DNA from: Lepeophtheirus salmonis
Lineage: Eukaryota; Arthropoda; Copepoda; Siphonostomatoida; Caligidae
Direction: 5' to 3'
Assembly (NCBI RefSeq): GCF_016086655.4
Contig: NC_052139.2
Span: 2,480,001 to 2,544,000, forward strand
DNA length: 64,000 nt
In this document: positions 44,749 through 55,960 of the stretch, piece by piece
How the letters are laid out: the number at the start of each line of letters is the position of its first letter
Numbering within the stretch: position 1 is the stretch's first letter
Program-made: the position numbers and the translations under genes
The notes under the pieces: model-generated
What the model saw: only the letters and a program-made list of their open reading frames with translations
Database searches by the model: none
Told to the model about the DNA's origin: nothing

Positions 44749-45588
44749 TTGTCAATTTGGCTAAAAAAATGTTGGATACATTTTCTTAGACCCAGTGTCT
44801 CTCAAGCTTTTTTCTATCTAGAATCTTAAATGGGATCTTCTGTGTCTCACAACTCCCTACTATTATAAAAAATTTAATTTTTGTTCATTTTTTAATATCA
44901 CTATTCCGATAATTAATTTTTTCAAATTATGAGTATTCTTCTCGAATTTCTATTTGTTTCCTTTTTTTTTTTACATACCTTCTCTGTTCCAATATGTTTT
45001 TTTTTGCACAACCTGAAACATTTAATTGTTTTGAGAAATACTGCCTTACATAAAGGTGTTTTTGATTTCAATATATAAAATTTTATCCATTGTAGACTTA
45101 GAAAACCTTGTTATAAATATTTGAAGTATTCTTATTGATCTTGGAAAGTTGAAGCTCAACACCTGACTTGGTAACTTACAATTTTTAGAGGTGGAATTAT
45201 TCATATTTCCCTTTTTTTTCTTTTAGCAAAATACTAGTTGCATATTATGTGTCAGTAAATAATTTTAAAATATACTAAATATTAAACACTTATTAAGAAA
45301 TAAGGTTGTACAATTTAGTCAATTTCAGTATCAAAAAATCCCCAATGTAATCTAAAATAACTATTAATAAATAACTCAAATTATTCAATTGTTTACTTGG
45401 TAAACAACTGAACTTCCACAGGGTCAATTAATAAGATATTTTTTAGTAGCGGGAGTACTCGACATTGCTCGTAGTTATACGACGTCGAAGAATAGATTAA
45501 AAGAGAGACCCACTTTGCTTTACTAATATATACAAACGTAAATATAAACAATAGCCCGGTCTTGAATATGTCCTTATTCTAGAGGAAT
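44749..45588. other. AT-rich non-coding stretch
   Basis: No gene recognised. T-runs near 44960-44972 and 44999-45005. Confidence 0.35.
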
Positions 45589-45596
45589 GTTATTAT

Positions 45597-45849
45597 TAGA
45601 GATGTGAAAATGGTATCAATCCTCGTGTGCTTAAATCCAAATATTTATATGTTGACAATTTGGATAGACGACATATCAGCTAACAAAGTTTACTATAAAA
45701 ACTATAATATTCCTAGCTCGCTAAAACGGTTGAATTTTTAAATTAAGAAACAATCATTATAAAGAATACTAATAAATTCCAAATTATAAACCTATATTTT
45801 ATTTTTAAATGGATGCTCACGAGGATTTCGACAATTTCCCTAATCCCTA
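45597..45849. mobile_element. second hAT-type MITE, long inverted ends, 7/8 duplication
   Basis: 253 bp. The left end TAGAGATGTGAAAATGGTAT, continuing AATCCTCGTGTGC, and the right end (inverse of GCTCACGAGGATTTCGACAA...TCCCTA) align over about 33 bp. Flanks GTTATTAT (45589-45596) and GTAATTAT (45850-45857) match at 7 of 8. No coding frame. A fragment of the right half recurs at 60448-60490. Confidence 0.8.
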
Positions 45850-45857
45850 GTAATTAT

Positions 45858-46764
45858 TTACTTTTCCCTATTTGCTGTTTCTTCCATATCATTACTCAAT
45901 ACAGAACCAATAAAAAAAAAATGGGAATATATCTTTGTAGCTAAAACAGGCATTGCTCTTAAGTATTATTTGTTATGATTGAGATAAGTAAAATAGTATG
46001 TTAAAAAAAAAGCGAAATAACGTCATAAATTAAAAAATTATGTTAAATATTTTTTGCTTCTTTATTCTTATACCTCGTGGTATAATGGCTGATGATGTAA
46101 ACCTTGAAGGCTGATATAGATATCTACTTTCCTTTTTTTCTCCTCTTTTTTGATATAACAGACTGAAGCTTTAGCTACACACGCTCGTTGCTACATTATA
46201 ATTTCATAGATCAAGTAATAAAGCCTTCAAAATGAGTCATCAACAAGCAGACAAGCGTTTTTATATTTCATATTTGTGTATAATTTGGTGTTTAAGGACA
46301 CTTCTACCAAAAAAAACCCACGCAATTGGATTGATGTCTGGATTACTTGGAGGTCAAACTTCAAGTGACATAATGTCTTTAAAAAATTACAAAATTTCCC
46401 ATAATCGATTTATAATAATGCCACTCATTTTTCTATAAATTAATTATCTAAAGTGCCTTTTTTAAAGGAGAGAGCAAATACAAACAAAGTTGATTAGTAC
46501 CTTTTGATTTCCTCCTCGGAATTACATTAATAATACATATAAGCTATACATTTATATGAAATATTGAATTGATGGATCTGACAGAGTCTACATTTAATTT
46601 GATTTATGAAGCATTAAGGCTCAGATTTATCGATCCTTCATCTTTTTTTTTCTCTCTTCTTTTATCTCCTATGACCAAGGAACACCATTTATCTTCATCA
46701 CGACAAATTATATGTAATTCAAAAGGCTATTGGATAATCTACTCTTAGTTAGAAAAAGTATAAA
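45858..46764. other. AT-rich stretch without recognised genes
   Basis: A 68-codon ATG frame (46232-46438) contains HAIGLMSGLLGGQTSSDIM, which looks protein-like, but I recognise no family. Confidence 0.3.
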
Positions 46765-47110
46765 TATAACTGTGATACATCAACATCAAAACAATTTTGA
46801 ACAAAAATCAAAAATTGGAGAAAATCCCATTTTCATTCTTGGCTTCATATACACAAACAAGCCAATATTTTATAGATCAACTATGGTTTTGTTGTATATG
46901 TTAAGATACACAAGAATTTAACTACAGTTTAGAACTATTCTTGGATTTAATCCCCTATATGGCCTTTCAAATATTATCTGTTAATTTCTTATTTTTTTTT
47001 TGTGATAATCAATTTTGTCCACTTCTAATCCATTTTGCAGCACACTAAAATGTTAATAAAAATGATTTTATTTTTGAATTTACAATAATTTGTTAATAAA
47101 TATAAGTGTA
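46765..47110 (+). repeat. repeat family C, copy 2
   Basis: Family blocks in order: ACATCAACATCAAAACAATT, TTTTGAACAAAAATCAAAAA, GAGAAAATCCCATTTTCATT, TATATGGCCTTTCAAATATT, ATCTGTTAATTTCTTATTTT, TTTTGCAGCACACTAAAATG. Copy 3 follows in the same orientation about 210 bp later. Confidence 0.65.
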
Positions 47111-47319
47111 TTTAAGGCTATATGTTATAGAATACTACTAATCTTTTTCAATTTTTGATTTATAGAGTGATTAGCACTAAATGTCCTTGCTGATTTGTTT
47201 GTCATAAAGTTTTTCACCTTTGTTGATAACTGTCATCGAATTGAACTTCAATTTGAAAGAAAATTTGTAATTCAAGATATATGGTGTGTCATTATAAAAT
47301 TATTACTATTTCGAAAAAC

Positions 47320-47720
47320 AATCAAGAAAATGTGGAAATCCTAATGGTATTTTTTACTTCATATATACATACGTCCTAATGTTTTATGGACATATTTAAG
47401 TCATTTCTAGTCTTATTTTTCAAGTTTGTGGAATGAGTTATGATACTTCATAATTATAGGGATAGTTTCGAACCTTTATTGGATTTAGGAAACTTAAATA
47501 GACTCAGATATGGCCTTTGAAATATAATCAGTCAATTTCTGATATTTTTGTTGTGGAAATCAATTTTATCTAATTAAAGTGTATTTTGCGGAACCTCCTA
47601 ACGTTTATGAGAGCAATTTCATTTACAGAATTTGACAATTATTCATCGTAGAATACAACTGTAATCCACACTCAATTTTGAGAAAAAGTACTTTATTTTG
47701 CTTCTGTAATGATGTATTTA
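47320..47720 (+). repeat. repeat family C, copy 3 (most complete)
   Basis: Contains TTTACTTCATATATACATAC, AAGTTTGTGGAATGAGTTAT, GAACCTTTATTGGATTTAGG, GATATGGCCTTTGAAATATA, ATCAGTCAATTTCTGATATT, GTAATCCACACTCAATTTTG and ACTTTATTTTGCTTCTG. This is the longest contiguous match set for the family. Neither inverted ends nor target duplications could be identified. Confidence 0.7.
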
Positions 47721-48944
47721 TTCATTTATGAAGGCTATTATACGCATTTCTACACTTTCTTTCACTGTTGTATCCGTTGTTAAATATATAGGTCTTCATA
47801 AAACAAAATATTAAATGCATATTTATTTTAAATTAAGGCCAAATATAAAAAAGGCCTAATCTTATTTTTCAAGGACAGACTGCTTCAAAAAAGTTCAGAA
47901 GCGTCTCTATAATTATATTTGGGGGGTTACATATAAACAAAAATTAAATTTTTTCTAAAAATCCTTTATCTAGGAATTATTTTTCAATATTTATAAGTAT
48001 TATGAGCGTTCTAAGCGTTTCGATGATATTCTTACAATTTTGCTATAAAATACTACTTCAATCGAGAATGAGTAAATGACTACAATTAAACATTAAGTGA
48101 GCCACAGGTTGAACATCCCTGCTCTAAAGGGTTCATAAGAACAGCTTATTGATATAAATTCAAAATAATACCAAAGTCAATATTGGGAGAAATCGTTCTA
48201 GCTTGCTTTTGTGTTTAGAGGCTATAGAGAGTGTAATTATAGCTATGGTTGTTATATGTCTTCAATTAGTTTTTTTGTTTTAGTATTCTTCTTGAGAAAA
48301 TGGATTGTTTTTTTTTTTCTTTTATTTTTTTTGTTAAAAAGTTATCATTAATCTTTAAAAAAAAGGAAAAAAAAGAAGATTTTTCTTCTTTCTCATGGAT
48401 ATTGTTCAAATAAATTGATTTAAAGAGCAGATGAAATATAGAGAGCTATATAGGACATGTACTTATATAATTGTGGGAGAGCCATCATTGAGTAAGGAGG
48501 GAGGGAGGGGGTAGAAGGGATTTAAAATAGGAATACAACCACACATTAACAAAGGCTACACATATGTAACTAACTATGATTTATTGCATCAAGAAGAAGT
48601 TTATGATTTTCTTTAAATATTTAATAACGAACAAAAACAATTACAGGAAGAAAATAACTACAAACTCTTTAGGTACAAATGGATTAACTGTTTGTATGTA
48701 GTGAACATAACATGTGGAAAAAGTAATAATGGATCTACATAAATAAAAAATGAGAAAAAAAATCACGGGAAATAAAAGGTTTATTTTTATTTTTAAAGTA
48801 ATGTTTTTGACCCTATAATTCATTCTATATATTATTTAGACATGAAAAGTCATTAAAAGCTTATACAACTTTGATTGTAATGAGTACATACATACATTAT
48901 TGTTACTTTTCATTTAATATATGCAAAAATAGAAACATAAATTC
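47721..48944. other. AT-rich stretch with an isolated hAT-like terminus
   Basis: At about 48096-48122, GAGCCACAGGTTGAACATCC followed by CTGCTC reads, inverted, as CAGGGATGTTCAACCTGTGG, a common hAT-type end. No partner end was found. A purine-rich run GGAGGGAGGGAGGGGG lies near 48498. No genes. Confidence 0.35.
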
Positions 48945-49515
48945 GGAAGAAGCTATCACCTCAATACCTTAGCAACCCTGATATTTATGTCTATATAAGT
49001 GTGCTCATCAGATTTAACTGACTAAACTGTGTCAGAAAAAATGCGGAATATTTGAGATGTTTTCCGAACACGAAGGCCATATGTCCATAACTGTGTGCCT
49101 CTATTCTGGGTATACGCCATAGGAGATGATTGAGTTTACAATGCTGCCCAAATCTATAGTTTACGGAGTAGCCAAGTCTTTCAAGGAGTATGATGGGTCG
49201 AGAAGACGTGCATAATCCGTTGTGGCTTTTGACTCATAATAAGTTATTCGAATATACTAAAATGAATGGGCATGTGCCCTCTTAGCTACAGTATCTGAAC
49301 CCCTCGAACTGCCATGTGTGGGGTGTCTTGGAAAAAGAGTCCAATGAACGTGTACATAACACTGTTGACTCCTTGCGGACTTCATTTTCAGCAGTGACCG
49401 ACATAGACAAGAATTTCCTCATCAAGGTCGGGTTCAAGGCCAGTTTGGAGGCTTTGGTTGATGTTGAAGGTGGTTGGTTTGAGTGATTGACTTTACTATG
49501 ATTTACAAAAGATTT
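48945..49515 (+). pseudogene. ITm element with transposase N- and C-termini, middle deleted
   Basis: The leader (48945-49110) matches 36880-37090. The N-terminal HTH reads EMIEFTMLPKSIVYGVAKSF then KEYDGSRRRA (about 49113-49205). About 49300-49494 is one open frame: HVWGVLEKESNERVHNTVDS, LRTSFSAVTDIDKNFLIKVG, FKASLEALVDVEGGWFE and stop. That is the third-acid region through the C-terminus. The catalytic middle is deleted. Same family as 13.6, 15.0 and 57.6 kb. The minus frame of 110 codons here is its shadow. Confidence 0.85.
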
Positions 49516-49554
49516 ATGGATTGCTAAATTAATTTTGGGAAATATATTGCTGGA

Positions 49555-49680
49555 TATATTACACTGTCTCAAGGACTGGTATATAGAAATGACAGTCTGA
49601 AGTACTCCGACCAAGAAGGAACAGTAGCAAAGGACTAGTAGGAACGGTCCTAAGACTGACCTGACTGAAAATAATTACAA
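49555..49680. repeat. repeat family A fragment
   Basis: Contains AAGGACTGGTATATAG, GACAGTCTGAAGTACTCCG and AACGGTCCTAAGACTGACC. Both ends are missing. It lies right after the ITm relic, which lacks its own right terminus, so family A may have inserted there. Confidence 0.5.
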
Positions 49681-50499
49681 TGCAATTTGAGGAAATAGTA
49701 TGTTTTTTTTTGTTTTGTTTTTTTCTCAACGGAATGTTGACAATGACCGTAGAATTACTCCTTTATCCTAGTAGATTATAGATTCACATTGTCTCTCTTC
49801 GTATGTGTACACATAAGTATATAATGATTTATTATAGAAACATATGTCTACTTAAAGTATTTATGTACATATATACAAATATACTTTGTATATTATTAGT
49901 TTTAAAACCCTTTTGAAAAACGAGCGGTCATTTCTTTCTTTTTGAAAAGTCTAATCCAAAGAGAAAAAAAAAAGTGAGAAATCTTTTTGTGTTAGATGAG
50001 CGCCAAAAAAAAAGATACACCACAATTCTTTTTGTGGTGGGTAAGAACAGGAAGGAGGGTCAAGAGTAAGTGATTTACTTTTTCTTCTTTGAAGTCCTAC
50101 TCATTTGTCAGTTAGACCCACGGTTAACATATAAGATTTCAATGAGCGTTACTGAAAAGTAAAGGAAGACCATTCAACAAAATTCCATTAAGATACGGGT
50201 AAAATGATTCTGGGATTTTTTTTTTTTTATGATCACTCCTTTTTTGTCAATTTCTTAGCAATATAAAACTTTATTTCCCCTTTGTAGTTGTTATGTATGA
50301 TTGAGGTTGCAAATTGTAAGCATTTTTGCTGTGTAAAAAAAAAAAAAAAAAAAGTAATAATAACATGGTAACTTTGATAATTATAAGATCTTTTGGGAAG
50401 TAGCAGCATAGCTGCCATGATAATTCATTAAATTAGCTATAATCAGCTATGAAATGAAGGACAAAAGTACAAATCTCACTCCGTGTCATGGAAAGGCAT
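49681..50499. other. AT-rich stretch with 19-bp A-run
   Basis: A-run at 50335-50353. The hairpin-like CACCACAATTCTTTTTGTGGTG lies near 50020 (stem CACCACA/TGTGGTG, stated here as halves). No gene recognised. Confidence 0.35.
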
Positions 50500-50600
50500 A
50501 GGCAGGAATTCTTCTGTTTTTGATCGTCAATTCTACTCTGAGTCTTACAAGGACTTAGAGTTATAACTCCACAGTCTTATTTTCTGTAATATATGAGAAC
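50500..50600 (+). repeat. tract shared with 59.68-59.78 kb
   Basis: TTTTTGATCGTCAATTCTAC...GAGTCTTACAAGGACTTA and ACTCCACAGTCTTA recur near 59695-59760 with small changes. In the 59-kb locus this lies downstream of an ITm transposase relic, so it is probably that family's 3' non-coding end. Confidence 0.45.
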
Positions 50601-50612
50601 ACCTTCTCTTGG

Positions 50613-51162
50613 TTACAAATTTATACTTAAATGTTCTCTTAAAAAAAAATATAAATAATAATCTGACAACCAGGACAATGTTTTCTTTGATGTGTGGCAT
50701 GAAGTAGAGTCTTTTTGCGAGACGAATGCCCTCCCACCTGCAAATTTCTTAATCCAGAGCTTGACATGATCTTTGTGGACCTTCTTTGGACGACTACTCA
50801 TAAATTTCTTTTCAAATTTGCTATGAAATCCTGATTCAGGCAGCCTTCATATTGTGATTAGCACGCGTTGCAGTTGATTCATCATCTACTCCAGACTCTT
50901 CCTTCTTAATTCACCAGACAAAGGAATTGTCCAGATTTAAGAAGTTTGCACTCCCAATATTGTAGCGTTCGGCGTGGATCACAACGAAGACGCTCTGCTT
51001 TTTTTACGATTGTGGAATAAATATTTCGTTGATGGATGCCATTTTTTGAACTGATGCTAAACATTTCTACCTAGCTGCCAAAACAACAAACAAAATTCTA
51101 CCTGCTCATGCGCAGGCGCCATTGGTTCTGAAAGTAGTTTGTTAAACAATGGCCGCACACTG
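50613..51162 (-). pseudogene. ITm element: N-terminal HTH fused to second-acid block
   Basis: The left end CAGTGTGCGGCCATTG (reading from 51162) is next to TA (51163-51164). The coding region reads MASINEIFIPQS, KKQSVFVVIHAERYNIGSAN, FLNLDNSFVW, then EESGVDDESTATRANHNMKA. After a deletion it continues LWIKKFAGGRAFVSQKDSTS, CHTSKKTLSWLSD (50613-50801 frame). The latter is the FQQDSAPCHTSKK block with the second catalytic aspartate preserved. The first-acid block is deleted and the 3' part absent. Same family as 31590-32175. Confidence 0.75.
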
Positions 51163-51164
51163 TA

Positions 51165-52410
51165 CATACGCAATAGGGTGTCCCATAAAATTAAGTTTTA
51201 CTTTTACTTGTCTCACGCTTTCATTTTGTTTCCTTCATAATAAAACTTTGTGTCCAGAATATTTTTGATCTTAATTAATATTTAATGGATGCCTTTGCTT
51301 TTTAATATTTTACACTATACTGAAAAATTAGCCCACAAAAATTAGATATCTCCTTTTTTCCTTATAATAATATGAAATTACAATATTAACTTTGTTTGTA
51401 AGCATAAAAAAATTGTATGAACATCTTTACTGGCTTAGTATTCGTATAGTTTTAATATTAAACCCTTAGGATCAATTAATAAAATAAAAATATATACGTT
51501 TTGTACTATGTACAAAGTACGTTATCTACCAAACAAACCATTATTTGGTGTATTTTTCTCTTCTTGATAGTGCTCCAATTGTAATTTATTCTACCTTTCA
51601 TTTGTGTTTAGTAATAAAAAGTTATCAAATGTTGCGAAATTTACCATTTTAATCAAAAGTTTAAATTTTACAATTTTTGACTTATGAAAATTCTTTTACT
51701 ATTGAGATGGTGAGAGGATAAAAATAAAGATTGCTATTTTTTAAGTACATTTATGAGCCACCCTAATACAAAAAAAAATGAAATATTGATGTTGTTTTCT
51801 AAGGACATTCAGAGAAAGTTAGTTTTATAACCATCTACCTATTTTGACACAATTTTCACAAAAACTATAATTATATACCTATATCTTGTGAACAAAATAT
51901 CGTCACATTTCGTGTCTGATCATAATTATAATTCCATATATATATATATATATTTTAATTCATTTATATATAAAAAATATTTATTTTATAATCCTGGGAT
52001 GTGTGACTCTTAGGAAGAGGAGGGAGAAAAATGTGGCTCAACATATAGTTGAGGTCATTGGGTCACAGAGATCATTTATTACATATATCTATTATTACTT
52101 ACTGTACATACATATAGACAAAACATGATATGTGCATGGATATTGCATGTTTTTCATGTTCCAAATACAGTAAAACCTCGAGTTGTGAATTTTTTTTTTT
52201 GACTAGACGTATAGATTGTTCATTTAAACTGTGTTTCGACCGATTAATTAGTATTCCTACTTGTTTTAGTCATTTCAGCACACTACTTAACTGTGTTTCC
52301 TCATTTTTTTAAATGCAAGAAATTACGTGGAATTTCTTGCATGTAAATAATATATTGAGACTTGTTTTTTCTAATACTTTTTTACTTCACGCATTTTTTA
52401 CCTATTTGAA
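51165..52410. other. AT-rich stretch without recognised genes
   Basis: A TA dinucleotide run at about 51936-51953. No coding frames with features. Confidence 0.35.
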
Positions 52411-52475
52411 CAGGGTTGGACAAACTTCAGTCAATGGTCTTCACGGACCCGTAATTTTGTTTCCCACCTCACCAA
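52411..52475 (+). repeat. isolated hAT-like terminus
   Basis: CAGGGTTGGACAAACTTCAG, then CACGGACCCGTAATTTTG, has the look of a hAT-type end (CAGGG-TG-C-AAC- with GGCCCG-like motif). No inverted partner was found within the neighbouring kilobase. Confidence 0.3.
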
Positions 52476-52557
52476 AAAAAAGTATTATAAATGTATTTCA
52501 AATAAAATTTTACACCATTTAACTCAATAGTTTTAAATATGAATTAATATTGTAAAT

Positions 52558-52650
52558 TAGCGCTGGATCACAATAAAAAAATAAAAGGACTGGATTCCTT
52601 TCAGTTTGGTCCTGATTGATTTAGTCAGTTCTTAGGCCTATATTTCCTGG
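52558..52650 (+). repeat. repeat family A fragment
   Basis: TAGCGCTGGATCA at 52558 corresponds to the family A end, followed by AAGGACTGGATTCC, TTTGGTCCTGATTG and CAGTTCTTAGG. The right half is missing. Confidence 0.45.
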
Positions 52651-53358
52651 TAACTACAATTGTTCAAATGATGTGTTTATTAACTACATTCTTTCAACTT
52701 TTGAAGTTTTCTCATAACGTCTTTCAAAAAGACAAGATAGCGTATCCCTCACGTGGTCTTTACTTTTTATACACATACGTTGTCTGGAAGGTAAAAATGC
52801 CCTGCTTTCAATAATATCCCATATAACATAATGTACATTTGAAATTTGAGATTAATTATGTACTACATGATTAATTCACAAACTAATAGCTTATTTTTCA
52901 CTTAAATACGTATTGATTTTTAATGTAAATTTATACAAAAAATATCGGAAACAAATCTAAGTCACATGGAAAAATATATTATAACATGAGTTATAGTATA
53001 ACTTATTCGATGAATAGTATGAAAAATATATTCCACTCTCTGTGTCCCTAGGAATATTTGCTGCCTCATCACAAGATTCATCAACAGATCTCAATATTAA
53101 CAGTTCAATATAGCATAAATATCCTTGATATACCAGGATTTCAAATTTTATGCTGTGTCTGCTAAAACACTCTGAATTTGTTACTTCCATTCTTTGGAGC
53201 TGGGATTAATTAAGAACTTTGAATGGATGTCCAAAATAGCTATAGTATACTTTGTGGGGTTAATTTGTTTTAGTTCTGAGTAACACTAAGGGTTATGCTT
53301 CAATTAGGAAATGTGCAGCTTGATCGTATATTAGACAGTTATTTTATCCATTCCTTGC
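52651..53358. other. AT-rich stretch, one protein-like minus frame
   Basis: The minus frame 53190-52957 (77 codons, ATG) begins MEVTNSECFSRHSIKFEILV and includes RSVDESCDEAANIPRDTESG. It is preceded by an acceptor-like TTAATTAATCCCAG. It is less low-complexity than its surroundings, but I recognise no domain and no donor was found. Confidence 0.25.
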
Positions 53359-53440
53359 TAGTGCTGTGTCGGTCTTTATTTATTAGGACCAGTGCAAGTC
53401 CAGCCTTAGGACCGGTTTTATCGGTCCTTGGAATTTTTGC
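53359..53440 (+). repeat. repeat family A fragment (left end)
   Basis: TAGTGCTGTGTCGGTCTTTA (53359) then AGTCCAGCCTTAGGACCGG and TCGGTCCTTGG. It stops before the central CRE region. The sequence after it is unrelated. Confidence 0.6.
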
Positions 53441-53539
53441 TAGAAATGTCGATGGTTCATTAATCCAGATAAGATATGTATGAAACGGATTGCATATATC
53501 TTGAAAAAATATTCCCGTTTCGTCCAATTTAATAATTTA

Positions 53540-53890
53540 TTATGATAATTATTTTTACTTCATATATACAGCCAAATATTTTATTGTGATATTTGAGTCA
53601 ATCATTGACTTTGTGTTCAAATTTGTTGGATAATTTAATATATCTAAAAAATTTGTAATATATTTTGGAACCTTTATTTGATTTGTGAGACTTGATTTAC
53701 TTAAATGAAATCTGTCCATTTCCTATTTTTTAATGTAACGTTCAGCTTTGGTTACTTCAAATGCAATTTGCAGCGGCTCCAAAGTGTTAACAATACTAAT
53801 TTGTTGATTGTCATTGACGATATTATTATTATCAGTGGTAGTCCACACTCAATTTTAACAAAAATCATTTTAGGTTGCTTCTGGGTCCCC
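53540..53890 (+). repeat. repeat family C, copy 4
   Basis: Blocks TTTTACTTCATATATACAGC, GTGTTCAAATTTGTTGGATA, GGAACCTTTATTTGATTTGT, TTACTTCAAATGCAATTTGC and AGTCCACACTCAATTTTAAC match the family order, ending ATTTTAGGTTGCTTCTGG. Confidence 0.6.
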
Positions 53891-55555
53891 AGTTTAAAAA
53901 TTGTCTTTTTTTAACTGGGGCCCATTCAAATTTGCAATTCCCTTAACGATGCTCATTTAATGAAAAACACATTAAATTTGTAAAAGACCTGATTTAAGGA
54001 AATTTGGTGCTTCTATTTTTATCTTTCCTGTCTGAGAATGTAAAAAAAGAGGCGGATATTTATGGATTATCAAAAAAAAATTTACGTTACATTTCCATTT
54101 TATTCCATATGATAACTTAATAACGACAAAACTTAAACAGAGTTGGGACCCACAACTTTCAGTAGCATGACTTGTCATGAAAGTATTTCTCACACACGGA
54201 TGCGACTCGTTATCCCTTGTATGTATTTTTTAATATCCATGATTTATGTATTATTTTGCACTTTATCACTCACTCAATTCCCCTTTCCTCAATTAACTTG
54301 ATACTCCAGTATCATTTTACATCATACTTCTTTTACATACACCAAGGAGCTGAATTATACACCGTGGAGTAGAAAAAAAAAGTAAGATCATTAGAGTGAA
54401 TCTTAATTAAAAAATTTCACTCCTTTGACATTGATTTAAATAGTTTTGTAACCTGATTCCATCACAGGAGACATATATGTACTTATATACATATAGTACA
54501 TGAAGAAATATATAATATCTGGCTTAATTTTTTACTCTTTATTAATTAATTTCTATGTTTAAATTTTTGGGAGAAACTAACTATTTTTTTAGTCAGTAGT
54601 GACTTTTAAGCTAATTGAATAATAAATTGTGCTAAAATGCTGGGCTTTTAGGATACTTTAAGATATACTAACCTTAGCTTTGCAATTATTCCATTTCAAT
54701 CAAAATTAGATATCTTTCATATTTGATTACATAGATCTATAGGAACTTTAAACAATGATATTTTTTTATGGACATGTCACATGATTAGAATGGCGAGTAC
54801 ATGAGATAAATTTACAACTGGAATATGTTTTAAAACTCTTATGATATTATCAGTACGTTTGATTAATTTTATATGTATATATTTTTATAATCAATAAAAG
54901 GTAACATAAATAGTTGCTGTTTTCTGGAGACTTTCTTATAATATTGACCTTATGAGAAGTCGTTGATGGGGTAAAGAAATTGTTTTTAAAACGAATTTTG
55001 ATCTTCCTTAACTTTGTCTGTAACTTCATCTAGAATATAATTCTTTATATATCAAGACAGATTGTTCATATTAACGTCTTGTATTCCATAATAAAACAGA
55101 ACTGTACTGCCATGTCGGAGGTATAACAAATAAATAAAATAAACAAATTCAAATGACATTACATTTGAAAAAAGTACTAATTTTTTTACATACCTACAAA
55201 TATCTAGGAGCAAGGGTTTTTAGTCTTAAAAAATATCATTTTTTTATAAGACGTCTAAAAAAATTATCCAATTTTGATTACAACTAGTGTCAAAAAGTTG
55301 TTTTGTGCTCAGAAAATAGCCTAAAGCAAAATTTCATTGTTCTAAGATGTTATTTTTATTACCCACATATGGATTAAAATTTGAAAAAGGCCTAACGTAC
55401 AGATATTTTGATCTTTTATTGCTCCATAGGATAACTTTCGAGGAAAAAACGTTCTACAAAAAGAGAACAACCCAAAACTTGCATGACTAAATATGAATAA
55501 CGTGATTTGTATGGACTGAAAAGAAGACAACTCAAAACCCATTTGTGATATCATT
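53891..55555. other. AT-rich stretch without recognised genes
   Basis: Minus frames at 53972-54193 and 55342-55554 have no recognised features. No repeat termini found. Confidence 0.35.
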
Positions 55556-55559
55556 AAAT

Positions 55560-55960
55560 ACTATACATAGCTTAACAAGCAATACGCCTTGACATCCCGG
55601 CAAATAGTTTGGCAGCTCTTGACGATGTCCATGGCATACCCTGCTATCATGACGGCAGCTCGGACCAAATCTAAATTTGGATGAGAGGTACGACAGACAT
55701 TCTTCTCCAAGACGACCAAACTTCAAAGCCCAAGGGGTTAAGATCAGGGGCGGAGAAGGGCCACATGGACGCAGAGCAGAAACCAGCCATATTTTAGCTG
55801 CAGAAGTTTTGGTTCTTCTTGGCTGTATGGGGGCTTTTTGATGTTTTAGGAAGCCCGGATGAAGATGTGTACAGTCTCTTTAGCCTTCTTTGTTCTTACC
55901 CGGCGTAGAGGAATTCGCACCCGCAATATCTTTATTGTTGTTCCTCTGTCATTTTTACAC
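55560..55960 (-). pseudogene. ITm transposase C-terminal third
   Basis: Read leftwards from about 55780: HVALLRP, then LGFEVWSSWRRMSVVPLIQI. This corresponds to WPPSSPDLNPLDFSVWSILE---C-TSHPNL with frame shifts. It is followed by GMPWTSSRAAKLFAGMSRRI, the degraded C-terminus. GC content is higher than in the flanks, as in other relics here. Upstream to 55960 only scattered residues are readable. Confidence 0.65.

Noticed and set aside
49282..49614. 110-codon minus frame
   Set aside because: Antisense to the open ITm C-terminus (HVWGVLEKESN...) on the plus strand.
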